From Sedimentisphaerales bacterium (GTDB taxonomy: Bacteria; Planctomycetota; Phycisphaerae; Sedimentisphaerales; SG8-4): a stretch of DNA of 64,000 nucleotides. Positions within the stretch are counted from its first letter, which is position 1. Each line of letters starts with the position of its first letter. Made by a program: the position numbers and the translations under genes. The stretch lies in the NCBI GenBank assembly GCA_016928975.1, contig JAFGJR010000006.1, forward strand, positions 14,169 to 78,168. The letters run 5' to 3'. The notes under the pieces are model-generated. The model searched no databases. It saw nothing but the letters and a program-made list of their open reading frames with translations, and was not told the DNA's origin. Below are positions 32,396 to 40,956 of this stretch, piece by piece.

Positions 32396-33148
32396 ATGTC
32401 TACAGAGAGCAAGGCCACGAAACTGCTCGTCATGGCCATGCTGTTTCTGATGGGTTCGGTGGTCGGCCGGTCTGAGGAAGGCAGAAGTGCGGCTGAAGCG
32501 CCAAGACCGCAACGTCCTACTACGCCCCGCAGCAGACAGGCGAACCTTGACCTGATCGATCTGTCGAAGTACTACACCGCTTCCCTGGATGACGACTGGC
32601 TGGTCAAGCCCGGTGCCAACCTCGCCTCGTTGCCCAAGGGCGTTCAGGGCTTCGCCCACGTGGCCTTCGACGTGAGAGGACTCATCCAACTGGCGGGCAA
32701 GAAGGCGCTCGCGGAGACGGGAATCGATTTTCCCCAGGTGGTCAAAGGCATCGGAATCCGCTACAAGGCCGGAAGGCTGCACTTCCTGCAAGGTGCGGCT
32801 CGGAGTGCCGACGAAGACACGAAGATTGGAGAGTATGTCCTGCATTACGCCAATAACCGGACTCGGAGCATGCCCATCGTATATCAGCGCAATGCCAAGG
32901 ACTGGTGGGTCGGTCCGAATGACAAGCTGCCGACAGAGGCGGGGGAGGCGTGGCGAGGGTCGAATCCGAGCACGCGCCACCGCGGCTATCACACCCACTT
33001 GCTCAAGTACACCTGGGAGAATCTCCTGCCGCGAGAGGAGATAAGCACGATCGACTTCGCTTCGAACCTCACTGAAGCTTGGCCGTTTCTGGTGGCTAAG
33101 GCGCCTCCAAGAACAAGCGACATCACTTGCTTCTGCGGCAGATCATAA
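32396..33148 (+). CDS. Secreted beta-sandwich protein, unknown function
   Basis: The 250-residue product has an N-terminal signal-like segment (LLVMAMLFLMGSVVG, about 10-24) followed by a Pro/Arg-rich linker and one domain with IDLSKYYTASLDDDWL, LPKGVQGFAHVAFDVRGLIQL, GIGIRYKAGRLHFLQGA and YVLHYANN. Domains of this type are common in planctomycete and verrucomicrobial extracellular proteins and resemble carbohydrate-binding jelly rolls; no catalytic motif is visible. It follows the beta-helix protein by 71 nt and may share its transcript. Confidence 0.75.
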   Translation: MSTESKATKLLVMAMLFLMGSVVGRSEEGRSAAEAPRPQRPTTPRSRQANLDLIDLSKYYTASLDDDWLVKPGANLASLPKGVQGFAHVAFDVRGLIQLAGKKALAETGIDFPQVVKGIGIRYKAGRLHFLQGAARSADEDTKIGEYVLHYANNRTRSMPIVYQRNAKDWWVGPNDKLPTEAGEAWRGSNPSTRHRGYHTHLLKYTWENLLPREEISTIDFASNLTEAWPFLVAKAPPRTSDITCFCGRS

Positions 33149-33337
33149 CGAGTATACTACCCAGGGGCTTTCGGGTGAAGCTGCCCTGTGTGTTCGTCAA
33201 GCGGCCATCGGGCTACTTCTGCAGTGGCAGAATCCGCAACAATCGCTCTGCGGAAGGACCGGCACGCGAGACATGGGTGGCGGCATGCAAGTGGTCTGAC
33301 CATGTTCAGCGTGGTCTCGTTGACGCTGGACAGGCAC

Positions 33338-33370
33338 AGGCAGTCGCAATAGTGACTTCCGTGCGACTGA
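33338..33370 (+). repeat. Degenerate second copy of the tRNA terminator hairpin
   Basis: AGGCAGTCGCA (33338-33348), a 13-nt loop ending in GACTTCCG, and TGCGACTG (33362-33369) repeat the hairpin at 30016-30047, including part of its loop (GACTTACG). The second arm has decayed and no T run follows. The two copies bracket the two secreted-protein genes. Confidence 0.7.
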
Positions 33371-33419
33371 CTCTTGGTGTTTCCGGGGCGATCTGCGGGT
33401 CGGGGCCTCATCGGCCCGG

Positions 33420-36400
33420 TCATCCCTGTACTTCATTGCCTGTCGCAGCCGCCTCTGGCATCAGCTTCTTGCGGACGTACGCCAGCCAGTCGTCTTTGGG
33501 GGTGTCGTAGGGACGGAATTTCTCCAGCCCGCCTTGTTCCTCGCTGTAGAGAAGTGCCCGGTGTAGTCCCAGTTGATTCGCAACGGGCGAGTCGATCAGA
33601 TTGCTCGAATCGGCCGCACTCATCTGAAAGAGCACACGGCCGTCGAATTCGTGTACGGTCTGACGATCCAGGGTCCGCTCCAGCGTGCTGAGCGTATCCG
33701 CCCACGCGAGGACGTGAATGCCAACGCTGGGGCCTTCGCGCAGCAGTTCCGAGAATTGAACGTCCGGCCGAGGCTCGGCGGTGCTGTCGAACGACAACCC
33801 CAGAACATCCTCGCTGCGGCGCAAGACACGATATCTCTGCAATCCGTAGACCATCAGGATGATGGCCGGGGCGTCATGCTGATTGTCCTGCATGCGTCTT
33901 TGGGTCTCCCGTGCAAGTTCCGCCAGCACCGCCTGAACGTCGGGCCAGGCGACGAACCGGCACGTGTGCGGTAGGGCCGAGGCCACGCGTGCCAGCGTGC
34001 CCGCGTGCGGCGAGTCAGACGCACTACCGTCGAGGATCACGAACTGAGCTGATCGGTGGGGGAGTTGCGACGCCAACGCGACCAGGGCGGCGGACAACAG
34101 ATTCACGGCCACGTCATCTCTCTGCCCGACAAGCAACAGGTTCGCGCCGCCTTGCCGGCGCAGCGTCACTGCGGTGGGGTCCTTCATTGTCACCGGCGCT
34201 CCCAGCCAAATCCGCGGCGTCGCGATCTCGGCAACCTGTGCCCCTCGCTCCAGGCATTGGGCCAGCAGGCGGTTCTCGGTGATATCGGCCGGGGCACTGC
34301 CTTCGAATACCACCATGGGTGCGTAGGCCGTCTGTCGGGTGCGTGCGAGCTCGGTGACGTGGGTGAGGCACGAGTCCCGGCAAGCATCCGACAGCCACGC
34401 CGTCTGGAAAGGACTGTTGCCCACGACGCGGCCGCCCACGTCGTTGTAGATCGCCTCCCCCGGTCTTGACAGCAGCCGGGCGGCGACGTTCTCGTCATCG
34501 AGAATGAGCTGGGAATCCGCCTCCGAGCACTGCAAGGCGACGCGTATGGCCATTTGTCCAATGGTGCTGCGAGCCAGGCCAAATACGCCGCCCAGCGTCT
34601 GCGACCCCAGGACTACATGGATGCCGAAGGCTCGTCCCTGGCGAACGAGCTGTTCCAGGAGCACAGCGGCGTCCTGGGCCAGCTTGTCGTCTTCCGCAAA
34701 GAAGATCTGAAACTCGTCCACGATGAGCACGGTGCGCGGCATGGTCTTTCCCGTGGATTGACGATAGGCGCCGATATCCTGCACCCCGGCGTTGCGGAAC
34801 AGCTCGCCCCGATGAGTCATTTCGGCGTCCAGGCGCCGCAGAATGCTGAGCCCGAATTCCCGGTCGCTCTCGATGGCAATCGCACGGGCATGGGGCAGAT
34901 GATGTGTGACGTAGGTCTTGAATTCCACTCCCTGTTTGAAATCAACCAGATACAACTCCACCTGGTCGGGCGCGTACCAGAGGGCGAGATTGGTGACCAT
35001 GACGTGCAGGAGCGTGGACTTACCGGAGCCGGTCTTGCCGGCGATCAGCATGTGCTGAGCCACCCCTCGGCCCAGTCGCAGATGTTGCAGACGCGTTGCG
35101 CCTGTGCGTCCCAGCGGAATGCAGATCTCTGTCCGGCTGTCGAGCGACCATCTCTGGTGCTGCGCCGGGGCGACCGCTTCGAACGGGACCTCGACCCGGG
35201 CCGCGCGAGCGCCGGCCTTGCCGACGATGTGCATGATCCTCGTCAGCGTGGCTTCGTCCGGAGGTTGGTCCAGGGTGAGTGGAAACTGCTGGAGGATCGG
35301 GTCCTGCCAGACATAACCGCCGTTCTCATACAGCAGATGAATGCTGTTGGCGCTCACATCCTCGATATCGACGCCGGCCGGCAGTTCGTGACGCGTGTCA
35401 TAGGCGATCAGCGTATGGACGCCGCACCGCGGACCGCTGTGAACGATGCTGCTCAGACGCCGGGCGGCCTCCTCGTTGAAATTGGTGGGGAAGTCGGCGA
35501 TCACCAGGAACCGGTACGGCTCCGCCAGGTCGCCGGCCTGCTCGTTGTATTGCTCGATCGTTTCGAATTCGTTGCGGAGGTACTTCTGGATCACGGTCTC
35601 CATGTGTTGCGTGAGGTCTTCCAGTTGTTGCTGGATCTGGGTGGCTTCTGTCCAGATACGGCCGCCGACCAGGGCTTCCAGGTAGTCCCCCGCGTGCATG
35701 AATCCGGCAAAACTCTCGCCCAGGCCCACGGGATCGACGATGGTGAAGCGGACGCGACCCGGCGGAAGAGCGGTGAAGAGCCGCATCATCACCGCTCGCA
35801 GAGTCTCAAGCGACTGCTGTCGCCCTTCGCGTGGCGATTCTAACAGCACCGAACACCGCTGGGGGAATTCCAGCAGGGCTGGAAGGATTACGGGTACAGT
35901 CGACTCCTGGGGCGGGCCGAGCCGAGCCCGCACCGTGTCGGCCAGCGACGCCAAGTCCAGTGTGAGTGTGCCGAACCGGACCGCAGAAGGAGAGATCTGG
36001 GGAGGGGTCCAGGACTCCACCAGCAGGTGGTCCCAGCCCGCGACCGCTTTCGTGCTGAGATCAGCCGTGTCCTGAAGCATGGCCCGAATGCAGGCGAGGC
36101 TCTTGTCCCATCGTTCCTCCAATCTCTGGCGGGAGGTCCGATACTCATTCTCGCATTCAGCCATGGCTTGGTCGTGTCTTGCCTGCGCCTGCGCCAGTTC
36201 CTGTTGGTATCGCTGCTCCAGCGCCGAGCGGCGCTCCCGGTACTCTCGTTCGGCTTCTTCCTCCGCGTTATCTCGTTGTTGCCTGAGACGATCCGCAGCC
36301 TCCCGCTGACGCTGATCGATGTCTTGGAGGGCTGCGCTGCGCTGTTTCACAATCCGGGTCCTGGCGGCCTCGAGGGTCTCGCGGGTCTTCCGCAACTCCG

Positions 36401-37391
36401 CCTCGGTTTGCTCCACGGACGTTCGCAACTGCCCCTCGAGATCCCGCAACGTCAGTTCATGCTGCTGGTCAAGGACGTGCCGCGCCGCCGTCAGAGCTTC
36501 CTGAAACGCTGTGAACTCCTGCCGGACCTGGCGTCGTGCCCGCCGCCACAGGGCACGCCCTCCTAACCCGACCAGAGCGACTACCAGGCCCATCGTGATC
36601 GGACCTGTCACCACAAGGGGCGGCATGCCGGGCACCTTCAGGACGTACAGGAGCGTCAGCAACGTCGCGGCTATGCCGAAACATCCGCCAGCGAACGCCA
36701 GCGGGTAAGCGCCCACAAAAAGCCGCGCGGCAAACAGCCGTCCCAGTGCCGTCAGGTGTTGCTCGGCCAGGGCCTGCTGGAAGCGGTAGATCTCAGCGGG
36801 AGATTGGCCTGCATCCGCATCGGGTTCGGCCCTCTCTCTGGGCGGAGGAACGGACTGCCGGTAGAGCCGCAGGAGCGCATCCGCCTGCATGCCGAGGGCG
36901 TCGAGATACTGGCGTGCAGCTTGGAGCGCCGTCTGTGCTGCTGTACGTCCTTGCCGGGCCTTGGTGGCTCCTCCCTCGGCCACAAATTCCGCGACCAGCA
37001 CCTGATCCTGGTACTCCTTCTGAGCCTTGCTTCTCAGGTCTGTCGTCTTCTGGTTGATTCGGTCGTGCTCGTGTTGGGCGTCTACCTTGATAGTGCTGAG
37101 CTGTTTCTCGTAGTCGGCTCGGGCCGCCTCGCGCCGAGCGTCATACTGGCGTTGAATCTCCTGGCTCTCCGCTTGCAGCGCGGCGTCCATCTTGCTCTTG
37201 GCTTCAGCGAGCCTTTTCTTCGCCTGCCGCAGGGCCGCCTGATAGTCGGATTCGATCTGGGATTCCAGGGGCTGCAAGACGGCCGACGAAAGTCGAAGCA
37301 CTTCGCCCATCGCTTGACGCTGGAGACTTGTGTGGTCGTTGTTCTGCAACGGCTCCGGTCCCGTAAGATAGGCTTGCAGATGAGCGTTCAT
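33420..37391 (-). CDS. EssC-like FtsK/SpoIIIE ATPase of a type-VII-like secretion module
   Basis: The 1323-residue protein has a long N-terminal coiled coil (about 40-130), two membrane segments (about 223-250 and 258-280), a second coiled coil (285-440), then three RecA/FtsK-like modules. Only the middle one has a proper Walker A, GKTGSGKS (785-792), and Walker B, TVLIVDEF (887-893). The first (about 500-740) and third (about 1060-1310) lack the Lys-Ser/Thr of a P-loop. EssC and EccC, the motors of type VII secretion, also have two membrane helices and three ATPase modules. The start overlaps the preceding 77-residue gene by ATGA. No FHA domains are seen at the N-terminus, where EssC has them. 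Confidence 0.85.
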   Translation of the reverse strand: MNAHLQAYLTGPEPLQNNDHTSLQRQAMGEVLRLSSAVLQPLESQIESDYQAALRQAKKRLAEAKSKMDAALQAESQEIQRQYDARREAARADYEKQLSTIKVDAQHEHDRINQKTTDLRSKAQKEYQDQVLVAEFVAEGGATKARQGRTAAQTALQAARQYLDALGMQADALLRLYRQSVPPPRERAEPDADAGQSPAEIYRFQQALAEQHLTALGRLFAARLFVGAYPLAFAGGCFGIAATLLTLLYVLKVPGMPPLVVTGPITMGLVVALVGLGGRALWRRARRQVRQEFTAFQEALTAARHVLDQQHELTLRDLEGQLRTSVEQTEAELRKTRETLEAARTRIVKQRSAALQDIDQRQREAADRLRQQRDNAEEEAEREYRERRSALEQRYQQELAQAQARHDQAMAECENEYRTSRQRLEERWDKSLACIRAMLQDTADLSTKAVAGWDHLLVESWTPPQISPSAVRFGTLTLDLASLADTVRARLGPPQESTVPVILPALLEFPQRCSVLLESPREGRQQSLETLRAVMMRLFTALPPGRVRFTIVDPVGLGESFAGFMHAGDYLEALVGGRIWTEATQIQQQLEDLTQHMETVIQKYLRNEFETIEQYNEQAGDLAEPYRFLVIADFPTNFNEEAARRLSSIVHSGPRCGVHTLIAYDTRHELPAGVDIEDVSANSIHLLYENGGYVWQDPILQQFPLTLDQPPDEATLTRIMHIVGKAGARAARVEVPFEAVAPAQHQRWSLDSRTEICIPLGRTGATRLQHLRLGRGVAQHMLIAGKTGSGKSTLLHVMVTNLALWYAPDQVELYLVDFKQGVEFKTYVTHHLPHARAIAIESDREFGLSILRRLDAEMTHRGELFRNAGVQDIGAYRQSTGKTMPRTVLIVDEFQIFFAEDDKLAQDAAVLLEQLVRQGRAFGIHVVLGSQTLGGVFGLARSTIGQMAIRVALQCSEADSQLILDDENVAARLLSRPGEAIYNDVGGRVVGNSPFQTAWLSDACRDSCLTHVTELARTRQTAYAPMVVFEGSAPADITENRLLAQCLERGAQVAEIATPRIWLGAPVTMKDPTAVTLRRQGGANLLLVGQRDDVAVNLLSAALVALASQLPHRSAQFVILDGSASDSPHAGTLARVASALPHTCRFVAWPDVQAVLAELARETQRRMQDNQHDAPAIILMVYGLQRYRVLRRSEDVLGLSFDSTAEPRPDVQFSELLREGPSVGIHVLAWADTLSTLERTLDRQTVHEFDGRVLFQMSAADSSNLIDSPVANQLGLHRALLYSEEQGGLEKFRPYDTPKDDWLAYVRKKLMPEAAATGNEVQG

Positions 37392-37621
37392 GGATTAGGT
37401 CCCATGCTGTCGGCACAATCCTGTTGCGCACTCTCTAATATTGTCTCCATGCGTTCCATGGCCAACGCCGCCGCGCGGATGCTCGCCTGCAGCGGCGCCA
37501 TGTACTTCTTGTCAAACTGCCGGCAGTTGTCGTCCCGCCACTCCTCCTGGGCCTGCTGCCACTCCGCCATCAGTTTCTTGGCAGCCTGGACAAACTTGGC
37601 ACGGCTTTCGATGGTACTCAC
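37388..37621 (-). CDS. Small WXG100-like helical protein
   Basis: The 77-residue product is all-helical in appearance, with AEWQQAQEEWRDDNCRQFDKKY in the middle (positions 19-40; two Trp, W28-R-D in place of WXG) and a C-terminal helix ALAMERMETILESAQQDC. Size, a central Trp turn and the helix-turn-helix pattern resemble WXG100/ESAT-6 proteins. It sits directly upstream of the EssC-like ATPase and overlaps it by 4 nt. It could be a substrate or a structural partner of the ATPase. Confidence 0.7.
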   Translation of the reverse strand: MSTIESRAKFVQAAKKLMAEWQQAQEEWRDDNCRQFDKKYMAPLQASIRAAALAMERMETILESAQQDCADSMGPNP

Positions 37622-37635
37622 TTGACTTCTTTCTA

Positions 37636-38289
37636 TCAGGATGCAGTATCTTCTTGCGCCGGCGTTGTCCCGGGCGGTGCCTCGAGATTCTCGGCCGGGC
37701 CTGGCGGTGCCGGGGCGGGCTCCTCGGGCGCGGCCGGCGCTTCCCCGGGTTGCACGAGATCGACCTCAGGTGGCTCCGTGGCGCTCCTGGGCATCTCAGG
37801 GGGCGCCAGAGCCAGGTATGCCTCGAGCGAATCGATCATCTTGTCCAATCGGGCTCGTGCATTCGGAATATCCACGTCAACTGCATTGAGGAGTCTCTGC
37901 GTTCCCGCACGGTAGTCCGACAATTCTCTCTCGATCTGCAGGCTCCAGGCCCTGACCCGCTGGAGCTTGCGCTCGGCCTCCCGCAGCCGCGCCTCCGCGA
38001 TTCGCAAGGCCTTCTTCTCGTCCACGCACGAGCTGGGAGTGCCCGCCAGCGTCCGTTCAAACACCTGACGCTGGTGAAGTGCGAGCTTCGCGCGCGTATG
38101 TTGTTCCGCGCGTGCCTGGACCTGCGTTCTCCAAAAGCGGTACTGATCCTCGCGCAGCCATTGGCGTGTGCGATGAATCGCCGTGCTCGTCTCCTCCAGA
38201 GCCAGGGACGCAATCTTCGCGAAGGTGCCCAGCGATGCCCTGAGCTGCTTGAGCACCGGAATGGAACTGACTCTGGCCTCCTGGCCCAT
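37636..38289 (-). CDS. Coiled-coil protein of the type-VII-like module
   Basis: The 217-residue product is mostly helical and charged up to about residue 150 (RQWLREDQYRFWRTQVQARA, EARLREAERKLQRVRAWSLQ), then a Pro/Ala/Glu-rich tail of about 65 residues that looks disordered. I recognise no family. Its place between the two WXG100-like genes, with gaps of 9 and 14 nt, suggests it is a secreted partner, substrate or scaffold of the same module. Confidence 0.7.
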   Translation of the reverse strand: MGQEARVSSIPVLKQLRASLGTFAKIASLALEETSTAIHRTRQWLREDQYRFWRTQVQARAEQHTRAKLALHQRQVFERTLAGTPSSCVDEKKALRIAEARLREAERKLQRVRAWSLQIERELSDYRAGTQRLLNAVDVDIPNARARLDKMIDSLEAYLALAPPEMPRSATEPPEVDLVQPGEAPAAPEEPAPAPPGPAENLEAPPGTTPAQEDTAS

Positions 38290-38298
38290 CTTCGATTC

Positions 38299-38571
38299 CT
38301 ACCGTTGCTGTAGATAGTTCTCAATGTGACCGGCTTTTTTTGCCAGGAACGTCACGTGCTGGGTGGATGCGTCGAGAAAACGGCGCAGGGTCTTCACGGT
38401 CACGTCGAACTCCTGGGCGAACTTTCTCTGTTCCTGGTCCGCCCAGGTTCTCTCCAATTCCTTCAGACGGCCCTGCAAGCTGACCAGCAGGGTCTCCAGA
38501 TCGGAGTTGAAACGAGTCAGATCGCGGGCAAAGCGCCGCAACTCCGCAGGGTCCACATTCGCCTTGGCCAT
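38299..38571 (-). CDS. WXG100-like protein (W-A-D turn)
   Basis: I chose the ATG at 38571 because GAGGTGA precedes it; 13 further upstream codons have no ribosome-binding site. The 90-residue product has a helix (PAELRRFARDLTRFNSDLET), a central turn ELERTWADQEQRKFAQEF (W at about 43) and a second helix ending HIENYLQQR. This is the WXG100 layout with WAD in place of WXG. It is the first gene of the minus-strand operon leading to the EssC-like ATPase. Confidence 0.8.
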   Translation of the reverse strand: MAKANVDPAELRRFARDLTRFNSDLETLLVSLQGRLKELERTWADQEQRKFAQEFDVTVKTLRRFLDASTQHVTFLAKKAGHIENYLQQR

Positions 38572-38669
38572 AGTCACCTCTGCATCGCGAAACCACCCGC
38601 ACCCAATCATGGGCAGGAACAGGAGCCGAGAACCTGCACGATCTGCTCTTCGCTCCTGACTATGCCTGT

Positions 38670-38698
38670 ATTATAACAAATTCGCTGATCTATTGCCA
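38670..38698 (-). promoter_or_regulatory. Putative promoter of the type-VII-like operon
   Basis: Read on the minus strand, TGGCAA (38698-38693) is followed after 17 nt by a perfect TATAAT (38675-38670), about 100 nt upstream of the WXG100-like start. The -35 is only a partial match, but spacing and location are good. Confidence 0.6.
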
Positions 38699-38878
38699 CT
38701 TCCTGTTGGCGCTGTGCAGGGATGCACGGACTCATCCGGGCATAACGCAAGCGATGGAAGTCTCGATCGTGCCGGCCCCGCGGTCGTTGACCGGAATCCG
38801 GGTCCGGTAAGGATGCGTGTGTCCTTCTCCGGCTGGGTCTACTTGGGGTGCTTCGTTATCGACCGGCCGTGGCGCGTT

Positions 38879-39313
38879 TCAAGGCCCGCGTTGACACCCG
38901 TCATGGTCTGGACCAGGAGCCGAGCGTATTGAACCCCAACCGCGAAGGCGAGTGACGACAGCTTCGGCCCAGGCGTCCTGCGAGCCGTACTTGTCCTGCA
39001 CCGCGCGCTCGTAAGGTGAGTATCCGAGGGCGGGTGCATTGTCCGCGCGGAAGCTCACATTGTTGACGCCCTTGGAGAGAAAGGCGTTGCCTTGAGGCGT
39101 CACCAGCCACCAGACTCCATCCCGCTCGGTGACGTAGAAGAAGCCCGTGGACTGGAACGTCAGGTGTTTCCAGCCGCCATAGGGGTCCCGGTCAGTCGTG
39201 TTGGAGGACCCTTGCACGGATAAGGCAGGAGTTGCCAACAGACCCGAGACGAAGCACATAAATCCGAGAAGTTCAACCGTTCGACAGCTTGCTTCTGCCA
39301 CATTGTGCAGCAT
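38879..39313 (-). pseudogene. Truncated, frameshifted agarase-like glycoside hydrolase start
   Basis: The reading frame starts with an intact AGGAGGTCG Shine-Dalgarno and a signal peptide (LLGFMCFVSGLLATPALS), then TGFFYVTERDGVWWLVTPQG and NAFLSKGVNNVSF, which resemble the N-terminus of agarase-like hydrolases. At a C run (38934-38937, plus strand) a one-base loss breaks the frame: the expected WGFNTLGSWS continues only in another frame and stops a few codons later. Nothing of the catalytic barrel remains. It is a decayed gene. Confidence 0.75.
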
Positions 39314-39495
39314 GGTTCGACCTCCTGATCCAACCCTAATGCCTACATATCCTACTGCCGTCGCGACGCAGATGCAACCCGGTCGGACTCGCCATTGCTT
39401 TGCGTCGTGTCTGAACCCTGGTAGAATTGAGCCGACATTGTGATAACGGCGGGGTGGGCTATGCCCGCCGCCTTATCCATTGAAGGGGACTTCAC

Positions 39496-39654
39496 ATGAG
39501 GCTGACGTTGTGTGCGTTGGTTGTGGCGACGGTCGAGGCCTTGAAGGCCGCCGGTATCCCGGCGGTCTGGTTCGAAGCCCCCGGTACGTCGCATGAGTGG
39601 CAGACATGGCGCAGATGCCTGTATGACTTCGCGCCGCGACTGTTCCAGGAGTGA
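39496..39654 (+). pseudogene. Esterase remnant: signal start joined to the C-terminal end
   Basis: ATG 39496 follows GAAGGGGAC and encodes 52 residues. The first ten (MRLTLCALVV) look like the start of a signal peptide; the rest, VEALKAAGIPAVWFEAPGTS then HEWQTWRRCLYDFAPRLFQE, matches the C-terminal end of feruloyl-esterase-like alpha/beta hydrolases, with the catalytic His region HEWQTWR. The whole core, including the nucleophile Ser, is absent. An in-frame internal deletion explains it. Whether the peptide is still translated is unknown. Confidence 0.7.
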
Positions 39655-39692
39655 TTCGCACGCAGAACGACAGCATTAAGGAGTGTGACGCA

Positions 39693-40952
39693 ATGAAAAC
39701 GTCAATGTACTATTTGACCACCGCAAGATGTGTAGGCCTTCTTTGCTTCTGCGGGTTTGCGTGCACCTCGTGCGCACGTATAACGGAGGCTCAATCGGGC
39801 GCCACTTCCTGGCAGGTCGGCGTGCCTATCGTCACCTACTGGTGCGGCCCGTCACTGGCTGACGCCGTCGCGCAGCAAATGGCCGAGGGCGGCTTCAATC
39901 TCGTCTGGTGTGGCAATGAGCAGGAGCTTGACGTGGCGCACCGTCACGGCTTGCGCGGCCAGCTCAGCGACAGTCTCCTTTCGCCTGCATCACTTGAAGA
40001 CGCCAGGCGCCGTGAGCTATTGGATGCTCTCATTGCGCGTGTCAACAAACACCCGGCACTCTACGCTTACTATCTCATCGACGAGCCCAATACATCGCAG
40101 TTTCCCTCGCTCGGGAAGCTGGTCGCGTACCTGCGCCAGCGCGATCCGCTGCACCTGGCCTATATCAACCTGTTTCCAACCTATGCCACCAACGAACAGC
40201 TTGCCACAAAGGGGGATGTGGTGACGGCCTACCGGGAGTACCTGGATCGCTATGTGGGACAGGTGAACCCCTCACTCATCAGCTACGATCACTATCAGTT
40301 CCGGCTCAAGGGCGATGGCGATCAGTACTTCCTGAATCTCGCGATGATCCGGCGTGCGGCCCAGGAGGCAGGCGTGCCCTTCCTCAACATCGTACAGGCT
40401 TGCACCTGGGCGCCGGATGTCATGCGCGTGCCGGATGTGGACGAGCTTCGATATCTGGTTTACTCCACGCTGGCCTACGGCGCACAGGGCATCAGCTACT
40501 ACGTATACGCCTGCGCGAACCACCACGGCAGTCTCGTCAGCCTGGACGGGACCCCCGGACCTCTCTACCATGCGCTCACTTCGTACAATCGAGAGTTCGC
40601 CGCCATCGCGAAGGAGCTCCAGCCGCTGCGTTCGCTGGGCGTGTATCATACCTCGATGCGCGAGCCCGGCTGCGAGCCACTGCCGGTGGATGCGTCCTTC
40701 CATCTCGATTCCTCGCGATCGCCCGCGTCGTCGAGGGGCTTCCTGCTTGGCTTCTTCGGGGCCGCGGAAGAGCCGACTCACGCGGTCGTGGTGAACCTGG
40801 ATTACACCACCGAGGCGAGGACACCGCTCGTCGGGCCGGGTGAGCTCGTGCTCTTCGACGCCGCAGCCGCCCGATGGACCTCTGTGAAAAAGGCGACCAC
40901 CGAACTGGTCCTACCGCCCGGCGGAGGCAAGCTGGTGCGAATCGCTCGATGA
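39693..40952 (+). CDS. Secreted TIM-barrel glycoside-hydrolase-like protein
   Basis: ATG 39693 is preceded by AAGGAG and gives 419 residues. The N-terminus (CVGLLCFCGFACTSCA) is hydrophobic with a possible lipobox, so the protein is probably exported and may be a lipoprotein. The body looks like a clan-A TIM barrel: ALYAYYLIDEPN (acid residue in DEP, about 130) and YSTLAYGAQGISYYVYA, with a C-terminal beta domain (AVVVNLDYTTEA, GELVLFD). Substrate cannot be told. It lies next to decayed agarase-like and esterase genes, so it may belong to an old polysaccharide locus. Confidence 0.75.
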   Translation: MKTSMYYLTTARCVGLLCFCGFACTSCARITEAQSGATSWQVGVPIVTYWCGPSLADAVAQQMAEGGFNLVWCGNEQELDVAHRHGLRGQLSDSLLSPASLEDARRRELLDALIARVNKHPALYAYYLIDEPNTSQFPSLGKLVAYLRQRDPLHLAYINLFPTYATNEQLATKGDVVTAYREYLDRYVGQVNPSLISYDHYQFRLKGDGDQYFLNLAMIRRAAQEAGVPFLNIVQACTWAPDVMRVPDVDELRYLVYSTLAYGAQGISYYVYACANHHGSLVSLDGTPGPLYHALTSYNREFAAIAKELQPLRSLGVYHTSMREPGCEPLPVDASFHLDSSRSPASSRGFLLGFFGAAEEPTHAVVVNLDYTTEARTPLVGPGELVLFDAAAARWTSVKKATTELVLPPGGGKLVRIAR

Positions 40953-40956
40953 ATGT

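Noticed and set aside
33149..33419. Short plus-strand frames downstream of the secreted beta-sandwich gene
   Set aside because: They have no motif or ribosome-binding site; the area contains only the degenerate hairpin repeat.
39447..39470. Perfect 7-bp GC hairpin (CGGCGGG/CCCGCCG) before the esterase remnant
   Set aside because: No T run follows on either side that would make it an intrinsic terminator, so it is not listed as one.
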